64,000 nucleotides of DNA from Abyssalbus ytuae (GTDB lineage Bacteria > Bacteroidota > Bacteroidia > Flavobacteriales > Flavobacteriaceae): contig NZ_CP094358.1 in assembly GCF_022807975.1 (NCBI RefSeq), positions 1,860,001 to 1,924,000 on the forward strand, given 5' to 3'. Position 1 is the stretch's first letter. Every line of letters begins with the position of its first letter. This document shows positions 51,945-62,000 of this stretch, piece by piece. The position numbers were made by a program, and so were the translations under genes. The notes beneath the pieces are model-generated. The model did no database searches. It was not told the origin of the DNA and saw only the letters and a list, made by a program, of their open reading frames with translations.

Positions 51945-52301
51945 ATGTCCAGAGACGAAAAATTAAAAGAAAGATGGGAATTACTGGTAGGTAAACTTTC
52001 AAACCAGTTTGCAGATGGCGACAGTTTGGAACTGGATTCAATAATATACTTAATTGGGGTTCAGGAACTGGGTAAATTGCACCGTTCTTTTAAAAAAGAT
52101 GAAAAAATAAACCTGATGCATATAGCTATTTGCCGTTTGCTGGAACCTTACGGTTATTATGAATTTGACTTTTTTGACGAGGAAGGATGGCCACATTATA
52201 CTGTAAAAGAACAATTACCCCCACTTAAAGCTGGGGAACAAGCTGTTTTAATGAAGGAGGCTATTGTAAATTATTTTATAGAAAAGGAGTTTATTGATTA
52301 A
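51945..52301 (+). CDS. Conserved hypothetical cytoplasmic protein
   Basis: A 118-residue protein without a signal peptide or TM helix, largely alpha-helical, with LERDSIIYLIGVQELG-like (LELDSIIYLIGVQELG) and EPYGYYEFDFFDEEGWPHY. The aromatic, acidic patch FDFFDEEGWP is striking. It looks like a Bacteroidota-specific conserved hypothetical of unknown function. Its last 11 bases overlap the end of the convergent M23 peptidase gene (52291-52301). Confidence 0.65.
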   Translation: MSRDEKLKERWELLVGKLSNQFADGDSLELDSIIYLIGVQELGKLHRSFKKDEKINLMHIAICRLLEPYGYYEFDFFDEEGWPHYTVKEQLPPLKAGEQAVLMKEAIVNYFIEKEFID

Positions 52302-53094
52302 CGGGCCTGTCACCTTTTTTAAGTATTGTTTTTTTACCTCCTGCCTTATAGTAAGTGCTTACCGAAGTTTTTCGGTCTCCCCGGTTGCGGGTATATACCT
52401 CTACATGTAAATGTGCCCCTGTGGCCCAGCCTGTTTTACCACTGTATCCTATAAGGTCTCCCCTTTTTATTTTATCTCCCGCCTTCACCAAAGCTCCGTT
52501 TTTCTTTAAATGTGCATATTCGGCAAAACTATGGTCATCATGTAAAACGGTAATATAATTAGCCATTTTCAGGCATTCATCAGAAGGGCAACCCACATTG
52601 GAGTCTTCTTTTACATCTACCACCAGGCCCTCTCTTATAGCGTACACCCCCGTTCCTTCGTTCATGGTAAAGTCTAGGGCTCTGACTCCCTGATGAGATA
52701 CATTGCCAAAATACCCCTGTGATACAACATAGGAAGCTCCTTTTTTAAAAGGGAGGTTATAAATATAATGGTCGTTATGCCTGGCATTAACATCTCCCAT
52801 AAAGGAGTTGGTTTTAAATGAATACCCGTATTTTTTAAGTCCCGGTTTCATTTTTATTGTAAGAAGCAGGATTTTTGATTTTCCTGCAACAACTTCAGCC
52901 ACGGGCAATTTTTTATCAGAAGTAAACCCGGTAAGCGCAGCATCAATAGTAACGGTATAGGGAGCATACGATTTATTTTCTGCATATACAAAAACCTTAT
53001 CCTCTGCCCTTTCGCTATTAATAATAAGGTCTTCATTTTGTGAAAACCCTGTACTTAAAGTCAAAAAAAGAAAAAATAACGGTAATATTTTCAT
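52291..53094 (-). CDS. M23-family metallopeptidase
   Basis: About 267 residues from the ATG at 53094, where a clean signal peptide begins (MKILPLFFLFLTLSTGFSQ); a frame open to 53118 would add eight residues. The C-terminal peptidase has the zinc motifs HQGVRALDF (HxxxxxxxD) and HLHVEV (HxH), with GYSGKTGWATGAHLHVEV. It is expected to cut peptidoglycan cross-links or act as a regulator in the periplasm. An N-terminal beta domain of about 110 residues precedes it. It is divergent from pheS and convergent with the 118-residue gene. Confidence 0.9.
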   Translation of the reverse strand: MKILPLFFLFLTLSTGFSQNEDLIINSERAEDKVFVYAENKSYAPYTVTIDAALTGFTSDKKLPVAEVVAGKSKILLLTIKMKPGLKKYGYSFKTNSFMGDVNARHNDHYIYNLPFKKGASYVVSQGYFGNVSHQGVRALDFTMNEGTGVYAIREGLVVDVKEDSNVGCPSDECLKMANYITVLHDDHSFAEYAHLKKNGALVKAGDKIKRGDLIGYSGKTGWATGAHLHVEVYTRNRGDRKTSVSTYYKAGGKKTILKKGDRPVNQ

Positions 53095-53154
53095 TTTTAT
53101 AAGCATAAACCTTCTCATTAGAGAAATAAATTAAATTCAAAGAGTAAAAAATTA

Positions 53155-53162
53155 TAAATTTG
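53155..53162 (+). promoter_or_regulatory. Putative -7 box for pheS
   Basis: TAAATTTG matches TAnnTTTG. It places transcription start near 53168, just before an in-frame ATG at 53177. Confidence 0.5.
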
Positions 53163-53218
53163 TCCTCTCAAAATCAATGCCGAAATTATTTAGCAGGGCA
53201 ATTTACAAATATTTGAAA

Positions 53219-54238
53219 ATGATTGACAAGATTAAGGAGCATATTGAAGAGGTTGAAAAATTTAAAGCTGAGAGTAAAGAAGCCATAGAATCTTTTAGAA
53301 TAAAATACCTGGGTAAAAAAGGAATATTAAATGATTTTTTTGCCGAGTTTAAAAATGTGCCGGTTGAACTTAAAAAGGAATTCGGACAAACTATAAATAA
53401 ACTTAAAGAAGCTGCTACAGAAAAAGTAACTTCTTTGAAAGAAGAGCTTGAAAGCAAGGTTGAAGAAAAAGGCATTTATGGTGATCTTACCCGTCCGGGG
53501 GAGATAATAGAACTGGGTGCCCGTCATCCTATTTCCATAGTAAAGAACCAGATAATCGATATTTTTTCACGAATAGGGTTTAATGTATCCGAAGGCCCTG
53601 AGATAGAAGACGACTGGCATAACTTTACAGCTTTAAACCTTCCTGAATACCATCCGGCACGTGATATGCAGGATACGTTTTTTATTCAAACCGATCCGGA
53701 TGTTTTATTACGTACCCATACCTCATCAGTACAGGTAAGGTATATGGAAGAAAACAAACCTCCCATACGCACTATTTCCCCGGGAAGAGTTTACAGAAAT
53801 GAAGCTATTTCTGCCCGGTCACATTGCTTTTTCCACCAGGTGGAAGGGTTATATATTGACAAAGATGTATCGTTTGCCGATTTAAAACAAACCCTCCAGT
53901 ATTTTACTACCGAAATGTTTGGCAAATCTAAAATAAGGCTTCGCCCTTCATACTTCCCTTTTACCGAGCCTAGTGCCGAGGTTGATGTGTATTGGGGCTT
54001 AAACAACGAAATTGATTACCGTATTACTAAAGGTACAGGATGGCTGGAAATTATGGGCTGCGGTATGGTAGACCCCAACGTTTTGGAAAACTGCGGGATT
54101 GACTCCAAAGAATATTCCGGTTTTGCTTTCGGTATGGGAATAGACCGTATTGCATTATTACTTTACCAAATTCCCGATATAAGAATGTTAAGTGAAAACG
54201 ATATCCGGTTCCTCGAACAATTTAAAAGCACCCTGTGA
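53219..54238 (+). CDS. pheS: Phenylalanine-tRNA ligase alpha subunit
   Basis: About 339 residues from the ATG at 53219, where homology to PheS begins ([15 protein letters not shown]); 14 codons upstream lies another in-frame ATG (53177). The N-terminal coiled coil (about 1-90) contacts tRNA. The class II catalytic core has [19 protein letters not shown], motif 2 around [19 protein letters not shown] and motif 3 ([19 protein letters not shown]). It joins phenylalanine to its tRNA together with PheT, not seen in the window. Its stop overlaps the start of the next gene by four bases (GTGA). Confidence 0.95.
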   Translation: MIDKIKEHIEEVEKFKAESKEAIESFRIKYLGKKGILNDFFAEFKNVPVELKKEFGQTINKLKEAATEKVTSLKEELESKVEEKGIYGDLTRPGEIIELGARHPISIVKNQIIDIFSRIGFNVSEGPEIEDDWHNFTALNLPEYHPARDMQDTFFIQTDPDVLLRTHTSSVQVRYMEENKPPIRTISPGRVYRNEAISARSHCFFHQVEGLYIDKDVSFADLKQTLQYFTTEMFGKSKIRLRPSYFPFTEPSAEVDVYWGLNNEIDYRITKGTGWLEIMGCGMVDPNVLENCGIDSKEYSGFAFGMGIDRIALLLYQIPDIRMLSENDIRFLEQFKSTL

Positions 54239-54630
54239 AAAAAGATATAGAAATTCCTGTTTCAACAGGGGTTTACATAGCCATTGCACATGAATGGAAT
54301 GAAGATTTTCTGGCAAGGGAATGGAATTCTTACCTCATTAATGACAATGAGTTTGATATTGAAATGGTGCTTATTGTTACCAAAGGATATACAGATGAAG
54401 TAAAGACTTCAACCATGCGGCATGGTATTGGTAAAGTTAAGGCCAGATCATTCACCAAAATAGAAATGATTCAGGAAGAAGTTCTTAAGCTAAATAATGA
54501 GTTTTATGTAACATACTTTCACAATAATAAATTGTTTGAAAAGAAGTTTTTTATTGAAAAAGATTCGTTTTTTAGTAAAAGTTTACAATCTGTTCCTTTT
54601 CTTGAAGAAGAAGGCATTATTTTAACATAA
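54235..54630 (+). CDS. Hypothetical protein coupled to pheS
   Basis: A 131-residue protein starting with GTG, overlapping the pheS stop by four bases (GTGA), so it is probably translated by reinitiation. There is no signal peptide. The sequence has [20 protein letters not shown] and [23 protein letters not shown] in an alternating beta/alpha layout. I do not recognise the family; its coupling to pheS hints at a translation-linked role but could be accidental. Confidence 0.7.
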   Translation: MKKDIEIPVSTGVYIAIAHEWNEDFLAREWNSYLINDNEFDIEMVLIVTKGYTDEVKTSTMRHGIGKVKARSFTKIEMIQEEVLKLNNEFYVTYFHNNKLFEKKFFIEKDSFFSKSLQSVPFLEEEGIILT

Positions 54631-54768
54631 TCCATCAAAATTATTTATCCCCTAATTTTACACCGTTGATTTTGAATATATTTTAATCTGACGGCTTCTT
54701 AATTGCTTAATTATCATAGGATTAGTATATGGTTTTAATTAATTTTAATAACCTTTAAAACTTTTCTT

Positions 54769-55959
54769 ATGAAACTTTCTAACAACAGCCGCAGAGAATG
54801 GTTAAAGAAAGGGGTGTTATCTGTAGGTGCTCTTGCACTTACTCCCCATGATATCTGGAGCCATAGAGTAAAAATTGCCAGGGAACACAAATTGCCTTTT
54901 GTATTTGAGGCTTCCACCTTCAGTGAATATACTCCTCCTGTAATCCCCGATCTGGATAGCTTAAAAGCCAGGCTATTGTGGAATGAAAATCCTTACGGTC
55001 CGTCGCCAAAAGCTGCTGAAGCTTTTAAAAATGCCGTAGAAAAAGGCAATCATTATTCGTGGAATACTTTAAATGCCTTAATTCAGAAAATTGCTGATAA
55101 AGAAGGCGTAAATATTAATCAGATAATGATGGGGCCCGGTTCATCAGACCTGTTAGAAAAAACAGCCTTACTTCACTTTATGAAGGGAGGTAATATTGTT
55201 ACCGGAGACCCTTGTTATATGTCGCTGGTACACGTTGCAACAGCAACCGGTGGAAAGTGGAAGCCTATAAAGCTCACCAGTAGATATGAACACGATCTTA
55301 AGGCCATGGAAAAAGCCATAGATAGTGAAACAAAAATGGTTTACATTACCAACCCCAACAACCCGACTGCCACTACTACCCCGGCAAAAAAACTTTACGA
55401 ATTCTGTGAACGGGTATCCGAAAAAGTTCCTGTGTTTATTGATGAAGCTTACCTCGAATTGTCTGAAAACGGTTTGCAGGACAGTATGGCGCCTCTGGTA
55501 GCTAAAGGAAAAAATGTATTTGTATCGCGTACTTTTTCAAAAATTCACGGAATGGCAGGCTTGCGTATCGGATATATGTTAGGAAATGAAGAAGAACTGA
55601 AAAAAATCAATGCAATTACACGCGGAGGAATGGGTATAACCGGGCCTTCAATTATGGCCGCTTCTGCCAGTATGGACGATAGCGATTTTCTTTCTATGTG
55701 TAAAATGAAAATAAAAGAAACACGTGAGTATACCTTTAACCTTTTAAAAAGCAAAAACATTCCTTATATGCCTTCTGAAACCAACTTTATTATTTTTCCT
55801 GTGGATATGGAGGGCGACGAGTTTTTACAAAAAATTTACGACAGAAAAATTGCAGTACGCATGTTCAAATTCTGGGATAAAAACTGGTGCAGGGTGAGTA
55901 TGGGTACCATGGATGAAATGAAACTGTTTGCTGAAGCAATTAACGAAATAATTGTTTAA
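54769..55959 (+). CDS. PLP-dependent aminotransferase with Tat-type signal
   Basis: A 396-residue class I/II aminotransferase related to histidinol-phosphate aminotransferases. The PLP-binding Lys is Lys258 in SRTFSKIHG, and GPGSSDLLEK, YITNPNNPTATT and DEAYLELSENG are typical of the family. The N-terminus (SRREWLKKGVLSVGALALTP) looks like a twin-arginine signal, which is unusual for an aminotransferase and suggests an exported enzyme. The substrate is unknown. The AEC-family gene follows five bases after its stop, so they form an operon; the pairing suggests linked metabolism and transport of an amino acid derivative. Confidence 0.85.
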   Translation: MKLSNNSRREWLKKGVLSVGALALTPHDIWSHRVKIAREHKLPFVFEASTFSEYTPPVIPDLDSLKARLLWNENPYGPSPKAAEAFKNAVEKGNHYSWNTLNALIQKIADKEGVNINQIMMGPGSSDLLEKTALLHFMKGGNIVTGDPCYMSLVHVATATGGKWKPIKLTSRYEHDLKAMEKAIDSETKMVYITNPNNPTATTTPAKKLYEFCERVSEKVPVFIDEAYLELSENGLQDSMAPLVAKGKNVFVSRTFSKIHGMAGLRIGYMLGNEEELKKINAITRGGMGITGPSIMAASASMDDSDFLSMCKMKIKETREYTFNLLKSKNIPYMPSETNFIIFPVDMEGDEFLQKIYDRKIAVRMFKFWDKNWCRVSMGTMDEMKLFAEAINEIIV

Positions 55960-55963
55960 CATT

Positions 55964-57094
55964 ATGGAGATGGCCATAAGCAAAACTCTTGTTTTTTTAA
56001 CCTTTATTCTTATTGGTGTCCTGCTTAAATTTAAGTTCAATAAGAAAGAAGAAACCGATGGTATAAAAAAAATAATCCTTAACCTGGCCCTACCTGCCAC
56101 AATTTTTGTTTCACTACTGGAAATTGATGTTAATCTTGAATTTCTCTTGTTACCCGTTTTAGCCCTGGGTTTGAATATTCTTTTGTTTTTTGCTTCACCT
56201 GTAATTGTGAAAATTTCAGGAATACCAAAAAATTCTTCTGCATCCAGAACAGCAATGATGCTTCTTCCTTCATTAGCTCCCGGTTTATCATGTTTTCCTT
56301 TTGTACTGGAATTTTTAGGTTCAGATTCACTAGCAGCGGCAGCCATGTCAGATCTGGGAAATAAATTATTTGTCCTGGTCATTTTATACCTCATCGCTAT
56401 GCGTTGGTTCTATAAAAATGTACAAACAAAAGGAGTCAACAATACCAGGGGTGAAAAAGTGCGTTCCCTTTTAAAACAATTAATAACCGAACCTGTTAAT
56501 ATGGTTATATTGGTGGCTGTTGTACTGGTAGCACTGGATATAAAACTGGATAATTTCCCTGTGTTTGTAAAAAATACGATAGAAGGACTGGCAATAATAA
56601 TGACTCCTTTAATACTGTTATTTATAGGGTTGGCACTAAAAATTAAAAAAAATGAATTAGGAGTAATTCTTTCCCTTCTGGTATTCAGGGCTGGTTTGGT
56701 ATTGGTTATAATTGGGTTATTTGTATTATTAGCTGACATTACCGTTGAAGAAAATATCCTTCTGGCGGCAGCTTTTTCACTTAGCGCCTGTAGCTTTTGG
56801 CCGTTTATGCATATCTCATACGTAGATTATGCAGAGAATAAACTGAAGATTAAAGAAAAAACTTTTCATCTTAAATTTGCCCTGGCTATTTTAGCTTTTT
56901 CTCTTCCACTTTCTGTTATACTTATTCTTCTTATTTTAAGTAGTGGCAGTTATTTTGCCAATCCTCTCAGACTTATCATTTTTGGCAGTGCTTTGCTAGT
57001 CGTTTCTGCATTACTTTCATTGGTAAAAAAAATATCTCTTGGCAAATTTTCAGCCAACATATCCTTGCAACAAGAAATAGCCGGCGATAAATAG
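55964..57094 (+). CDS. AEC-family permease (auxin efflux carrier-like)
   Basis: About 376 residues from the ATG at 55964 (the frame opens 12 bases earlier with TTG; ATG 55970 is possible). About ten hydrophobic TM segments alternate with short loops (LVFLTFILIGVLLKFKF, LNLALPATIFVSLLEI, MMLLPSLAPGLSCFPFVLEF, VNMVILVAVVLVALDI, ILLAAAFSLSACSFWPFMH). The pattern of two halves separated by a polar region fits the AEC family of malonate, acetolactate or auxin-like anion exporters. The substrate may be the product of the upstream aminotransferase, but this is speculative. Confidence 0.75.
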   Translation: MEMAISKTLVFLTFILIGVLLKFKFNKKEETDGIKKIILNLALPATIFVSLLEIDVNLEFLLLPVLALGLNILLFFASPVIVKISGIPKNSSASRTAMMLLPSLAPGLSCFPFVLEFLGSDSLAAAAMSDLGNKLFVLVILYLIAMRWFYKNVQTKGVNNTRGEKVRSLLKQLITEPVNMVILVAVVLVALDIKLDNFPVFVKNTIEGLAIIMTPLILLFIGLALKIKKNELGVILSLLVFRAGLVLVIIGLFVLLADITVEENILLAAAFSLSACSFWPFMHISYVDYAENKLKIKEKTFHLKFALAILAFSLPLSVILILLILSSGSYFANPLRLIIFGSALLVVSALLSLVKKISLGKFSANISLQQEIAGDK

Positions 57095-57338
57095 TTTTGT
57101 ATTAAAATTTGAAAGGCTTTTAATTATTTTGTTTTGTCAAATTCAAGCTAATTTCCTTAAAAAAGAGGTTAGGTCCCCTTCTTCCGGAAAGACAAAAACT
57201 TTTTCAGATAGTTTTAAGAAGATGACAACGAATTCTGTTCTTGTAAAATCCTCAATTTTATGATGGTATAATTGATTTTTATTCAATTTAACTGCTTATT
57301 TTTTTCATTTTATTAATTAACAAATCATTAACTCTTTT

Positions 57339-57373
57339 TTGGTTCGTTTTGTTCCGAACTAAATTTAATTTTG
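57339..57373 (+). promoter_or_regulatory. Predicted operator and -7 box of the efflux operon
   Basis: Arms TTGGTTCG (57339-57346) and CGAACTAA (57355-57362) make an imperfect palindrome with an 8-base centre; a TTG sits at 57339-57341. TAATTTTG at 57366-57373 matches the TAnnTTTG -7 box, 26 bases before the ATG at 57399. The palindrome therefore lies where a repressor would block the promoter. The rest of the 304-base gap upstream (57095-57338) shows no gene and only a weak inverted repeat. Confidence 0.6.
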
Positions 57374-57398
57374 ATTTCATTTTTTATATAAAATATTT

Positions 57399-57908
57399 AT
57401 GTCTTCAGATGAAAATTTAATCAAACAGAAAAAAAGACTTATTGAAGAAATGGGAGTATATTTTGAAAGCTCTGGTGCTATGCCTCCTCTTTCTGCACGA
57501 ATTTTTGCTTATATGGTAGTAACCGGAAACAAAGGAGTTTCTTTTGATGATATTTTAGAAGAATTACAAGCCAGTAAAAGTTCTATTTCCACCAACTTAC
57601 AACTTTTGCAATCAAATGGCAGAATAAACTATTATACCAAGCCCGGAGAAAGGAAACGGTATTTTAAAATTGATGACAATCATATAATAACCCGTATTAA
57701 CGAAAAAATAGATGAATGGGAAAAGGAAAAAGTACTTCATTTAAAAGTGTTGGACTATAAAAGAACCATTTTAAAGAAAGAAAACAAACCAGAGGAAAAT
57801 GAGAAGAGTATTTCCTTTAATACAATTTATCTGGACCATATTGAAACTATGATAACAAGTCTTTATAAGTTAAAAACAAATTTTTTACAAATAATTAATC
57901 AACAATAA
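57399..57908 (+). CDS. GbsR/MarR-family transcriptional regulator
   Basis: A 169-residue DNA-binding protein with a winged helix-turn-helix (about 15-95). It opens with LIEEMGVYFESSGAMPPLSARIFAYM, and SFDDILEELQASKSSISTNL is the recognition helix region. GERKRYFKI follows, then a C-terminal coiled coil for dimerisation. The family includes GbsR-type repressors. It is the first gene of the efflux operon and its stop overlaps the adaptor gene's start by one base. The palindrome in the promoter is a likely binding site for it. Confidence 0.88.
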   Translation: MSSDENLIKQKKRLIEEMGVYFESSGAMPPLSARIFAYMVVTGNKGVSFDDILEELQASKSSISTNLQLLQSNGRINYYTKPGERKRYFKIDDNHIITRINEKIDEWEKEKVLHLKVLDYKRTILKKENKPEENEKSISFNTIYLDHIETMITSLYKLKTNFLQIINQQ

Positions 57909-59035
57909 TGAAGCTATATAAATATTTTAAACTATTCTTCACAATTCTTGCTCTAACTTTAATGAGTTGTGGTGGTAAGCAGGAAAATAAGCAGTTGGGA
58001 CAACAACGTGCTTTGCCCTTGCCTGTAACTACGGTTGAAAATAAAACTATTATCGGATACCAAACATATCCCACAAGCATTGAAGGCATAATAAATAGTA
58101 GCATAAGAGCTAAAGTTTCAGGTTATATCCAAAAAGTTTTAGTGGATGAAGGTGAAAAAGTTAAAAGAGGGCAACCTCTTTTCAAGTTAGAAACACAATC
58201 GTTAAGTCAGGATGCAGCGGCTGCTAAAGCCCAAATAAATGTTGCCCAGGTTGAAGTTGATAAACTTGTTCCTTTAGTAAAAAAAGGTATTATCAGCAAT
58301 GTACAACTTGAAACTGCAAAAGCCAATCTGGCTCAGGCCAAAAGTAACTACCAAAGCATTACAGCTAATATTGGGTATGCTACTGTTAAAAGTCCGGTAG
58401 ACGGAATTGTAGGCGCCATACCCTTTAGAGAAGGTACGTTGGTTAGTCCGGGAGATGTGACACCCCTAACCACAGTTAGTAATATTGAGCAGGTTTACGC
58501 TTACTTTTCAATGAATGAAACAGATTATTTAAATTTTCTGCAAAAAACCAAGGGAGAAAATTTACAGGAAAAGATTGGTAATTTTCCTGAAGTTGAATTG
58601 ATTCTTGTCAATGGTGATACATATAACCAGAAAGGAAAAATCCAGACGGTAACCGGTCAAATAGATCAAAACACAGGCACGGTGAGTTTCAGAGCTGTTT
58701 TTGATAATCCAAATCAACTTATTACCAATGGGAACAGTGGGAAAATTAAAATTCCTGTTGTTTACAAAGACTCCCCTGTGGTTCCCCAGGCAGCAACATT
58801 TGAACAACAAGGACAAATTTTAGTTTTTAAGGTTAATCAAGAAAACAAAGTACAGTCTTCGGTAATTAATGTAAAGGCAACTGTAGACAATCTGTACGTG
58901 GTAGCGTCCGGCATTAAAGCAGGGGAAAAAATTGTAGCAAAAGGAATTGGAAAGTTACGTAATAACTCTCCCATTCAACCCACCAATGTTCCCTTTGACA
59001 GTGTAATACAACCTATAGAAAAATTATTCAAATAA
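57908..59035 (+). CDS. RND efflux periplasmic adaptor (lipoprotein)
   Basis: A 375-residue membrane-fusion protein with a lipoprotein signal (lipobox LMSC, Cys21). The biotinyl-lipoyl-like motif (IRAKVSGYIQKVLVDEGEKV, then GQPLFKLET), a helical hairpin (about 95-150; AAKAQINVAQVEVDKLVPLV) and a beta-barrel/MP domain (ATVKSPVDGIVGAIPFREG) follow in the usual order. It joins the inner-membrane pump to the outer-membrane channel. It is encoded between the regulator and the pump, 16 bases before the pump. Confidence 0.94.
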   Translation: MKLYKYFKLFFTILALTLMSCGGKQENKQLGQQRALPLPVTTVENKTIIGYQTYPTSIEGIINSSIRAKVSGYIQKVLVDEGEKVKRGQPLFKLETQSLSQDAAAAKAQINVAQVEVDKLVPLVKKGIISNVQLETAKANLAQAKSNYQSITANIGYATVKSPVDGIVGAIPFREGTLVSPGDVTPLTTVSNIEQVYAYFSMNETDYLNFLQKTKGENLQEKIGNFPEVELILVNGDTYNQKGKIQTVTGQIDQNTGTVSFRAVFDNPNQLITNGNSGKIKIPVVYKDSPVVPQAATFEQQGQILVFKVNQENKVQSSVINVKATVDNLYVVASGIKAGEKIVAKGIGKLRNNSPIQPTNVPFDSVIQPIEKLFK

Positions 59036-59051
59036 CCAGAATTTAATATAT

Positions 59052-62000
59052 ATGTTAAAGACATTTATCGAAAGGCCTGTATTATCTACAGTTGTTTCAA
59101 TTATTATAGTAATATTGGGTGTCTTGGGAATCAGTACGCTACCCATAGAACAGTATCCGGATATCGCTCCTCCTACCATTACTGTTAGTGCAACTTATCC
59201 TGGTGCAAATGCCGAAACAATACTGGAAAGTGTCATCACTCCTATTGAAGAACAAATTAACGGGGTAGAAGGAATGACTTATATTACATCTTCTGCCACC
59301 AATAACGGTACTGCTCAAATTACGGTTTATTTTGACCAGGAAACCGATGCAGATATTGCTGCTGTAAATGTACAGAATAGGGTTGCGCGGGCAAATCCCT
59401 TATTACCTCAAGAAGTGATACAAACAGGTGTTCTAACACAAAAACAGCAAACAAGTGCGTTAATGTTTCTTTCCTTTTACACTACCAACAAAAATTATAA
59501 TGCCACTTTTTTACAGAATTATTTAAAAATTAATGTTACACCAGAATTACAAAGGATAAGAGGTGTAGGAAATGTAAATGTGTTTTCCAGCCAGGATTAT
59601 GCTATGCGTATTTGGATTAAACCCGAAAAACTTGCCGCTTACAACCTTATCCCTTCTGATATTACTGCGGCTTTAAAAGAGCAAAATCTGGAAGCAGCGG
59701 CCGGTTCTTTAGGTCAAAACAGCGGGGAAGCATTTTCATATGTAATAAAATACAGCGGCCGTTTTAAAACCCAACAACAATATGAAGACATTATTATAAA
59801 AGCTTTAGGGAATGGTCGTTTTTTAAGGTTAAAAGATGTTGCATCTGTAGAATTAGATTCACAATCATATGCGGTAAGTGCTACAACAAATGGTTATCCA
59901 AGCATTGCCATGGCCATATATCAAACCAAAGGGTCTAATGCACAGGAAATAATCCATAATATAAGGGAGAAATTAGATGAATTAAAAAAAAATTTCCCGA
60001 AAGGCATAGAAATTTTTATTCCATATGATACCAATCAGTTTTTAGAAGCTTCTATAGATAAAGTTTTACATACATTAATTGAAGCCTTTATTTTAGTGTT
60101 CATTGTAGTATTTGTTTTTCTGCAGGATTTCAGGTCTACATTAATTCCGGCTATAGCTGTTCCGGTATCAATTGTTGGTACTTTCTTTTTCTTAAACTTA
60201 TTTGGTTACTCAATCAACCTTTTAACCCTATTTGCATTAGTTCTGGCAATTGGTATTGTGGTGGATGATGCGATAGTTGTAGTAGAAGCCGTTCACGCAA
60301 AAATAGACCAGGGAGGAGTAAAAACTGCTAAAGAAGCCACTTTAAAAGCCATGCATGAAATTTACGGCGCTATTATTTCCATAACACTCGTAATGGCAGC
60401 CGTGTTTGTTCCGGTAACGTTTGTACAAGGCCCTACCGGTGTGTTTTACGAGCAATTTGGTATTACACTTATCGTGGCCATTTTAATTTCTGCTGTGAAT
60501 GCCCTTACACTAAGTCCTGCTCTGTGTGCCTTGTTTTTAACTGTAAAACACGACGAAACATCACATAAAAACTTTTTACAACGCTTTTATAAAACCTTTA
60601 ATACGGCTTTTAATTCCGGTGTAGAACGTTACGGACATTCTATAAAATTTATATACAAAAACAAATGGGTTGCCGTTCTGCTTTTACTTATACCGGTTAT
60701 TGGCATGTGGTGGGCTTCACAAACCACGCCCACAGGTTTTGTACCTAATGAAGACAGAGGCATTATTTTTATGAATGTAGAATTACCTCCGGGAGCTTCT
60801 ACAGACCGAACCCGACAAGTAAATGATGAAATGTATAATAAATTCAAAAAATTGCCGGGTGTGGAAGGTGGAGCTATAATATCCGGGGTGAATTTATTAA
60901 GTGGCCAGGGAAGTAATTATGGCTTAGGTTTTATTAAACTTATAGATTGGTCGGAACGTAAAGCCGATTCTTTATCTACCGATGCAATTACTAAAAAACT
61001 TTTTGGAATTGCTGCTTCAGTACCTGATGCAAACATTCTTTTCTTTGCTCCTCCCAGTATTCCAGGATTTGGTATTTCTTCCGGATTTGAAGTTAATTTA
61101 CTGGATCGTTCAGGAGGAGATTTCACAGACCTTGACAAGTCTAATCAAGAATTTATAGGTGCTTTAATGCAACATCCCGAAATACAGTATGCACAATCCT
61201 CTTTTAACACCAGGTACCCCCAATATGAAATGGAAATCAATGTACCCCTCGCTAAAGAGTTAGGAGTGCCAATTAATAGCATTTTTTCAACATTACAAGG
61301 ATATATTGGCAGTGTATATGCATCAGACTTTACGAGGTTTGGTAAGCAATACCGGGTATACATCCAATCTTTACCGGAAAACCGATCGGATAAAAATTCA
61401 CTAAACGAGTTATACGTCCGCACAGGGAATGGAGAAATGGCTCCTATTACTGAGTTTGTAAGTTTAAAACGTGTATACGGGCCTCAATCTGTAACCCGGT
61501 TCAACTTATTTAATTCTACTAAATTAAGTGGTGCTGTAAACCCCGGATACAGCACTGGTGATGCCATTAGAATACTAGAAGCGGAGGCTGAAAAATTACC
61601 AAATGATTATTCTATAGCTTATTCCGGCTTAACACGTGAAGAGGTAAATGCAGGAAACCAGACTGTTTTAATTCTTATTCTATCTATAGTCTTTGTGTAT
61701 TTTCTGTTATCAGCTCAATATGAAAGCTATTTATTACCTTTTACGGTTTTACTTTCCCTCCCCCTTGGAATGTTTGGAGCCTATATCAGCACTAAATTTA
61801 TGGGCCTGGAAAATAATATATACTTTCAAATAGCATTAATAATGCTAATAGGGTTACTGGCAAAAAATGCTATCCTTATTGTTGAATTTGCTTTACAAAG
61901 GAGGAAAAAAGGAGAAACCATACTAGACTCTGCACTTAAAGGGGCAAAAGCAAGATTGCGCCCTATTTTAATGACTTCTTTTGCTTTTATTTTAGGCTTA

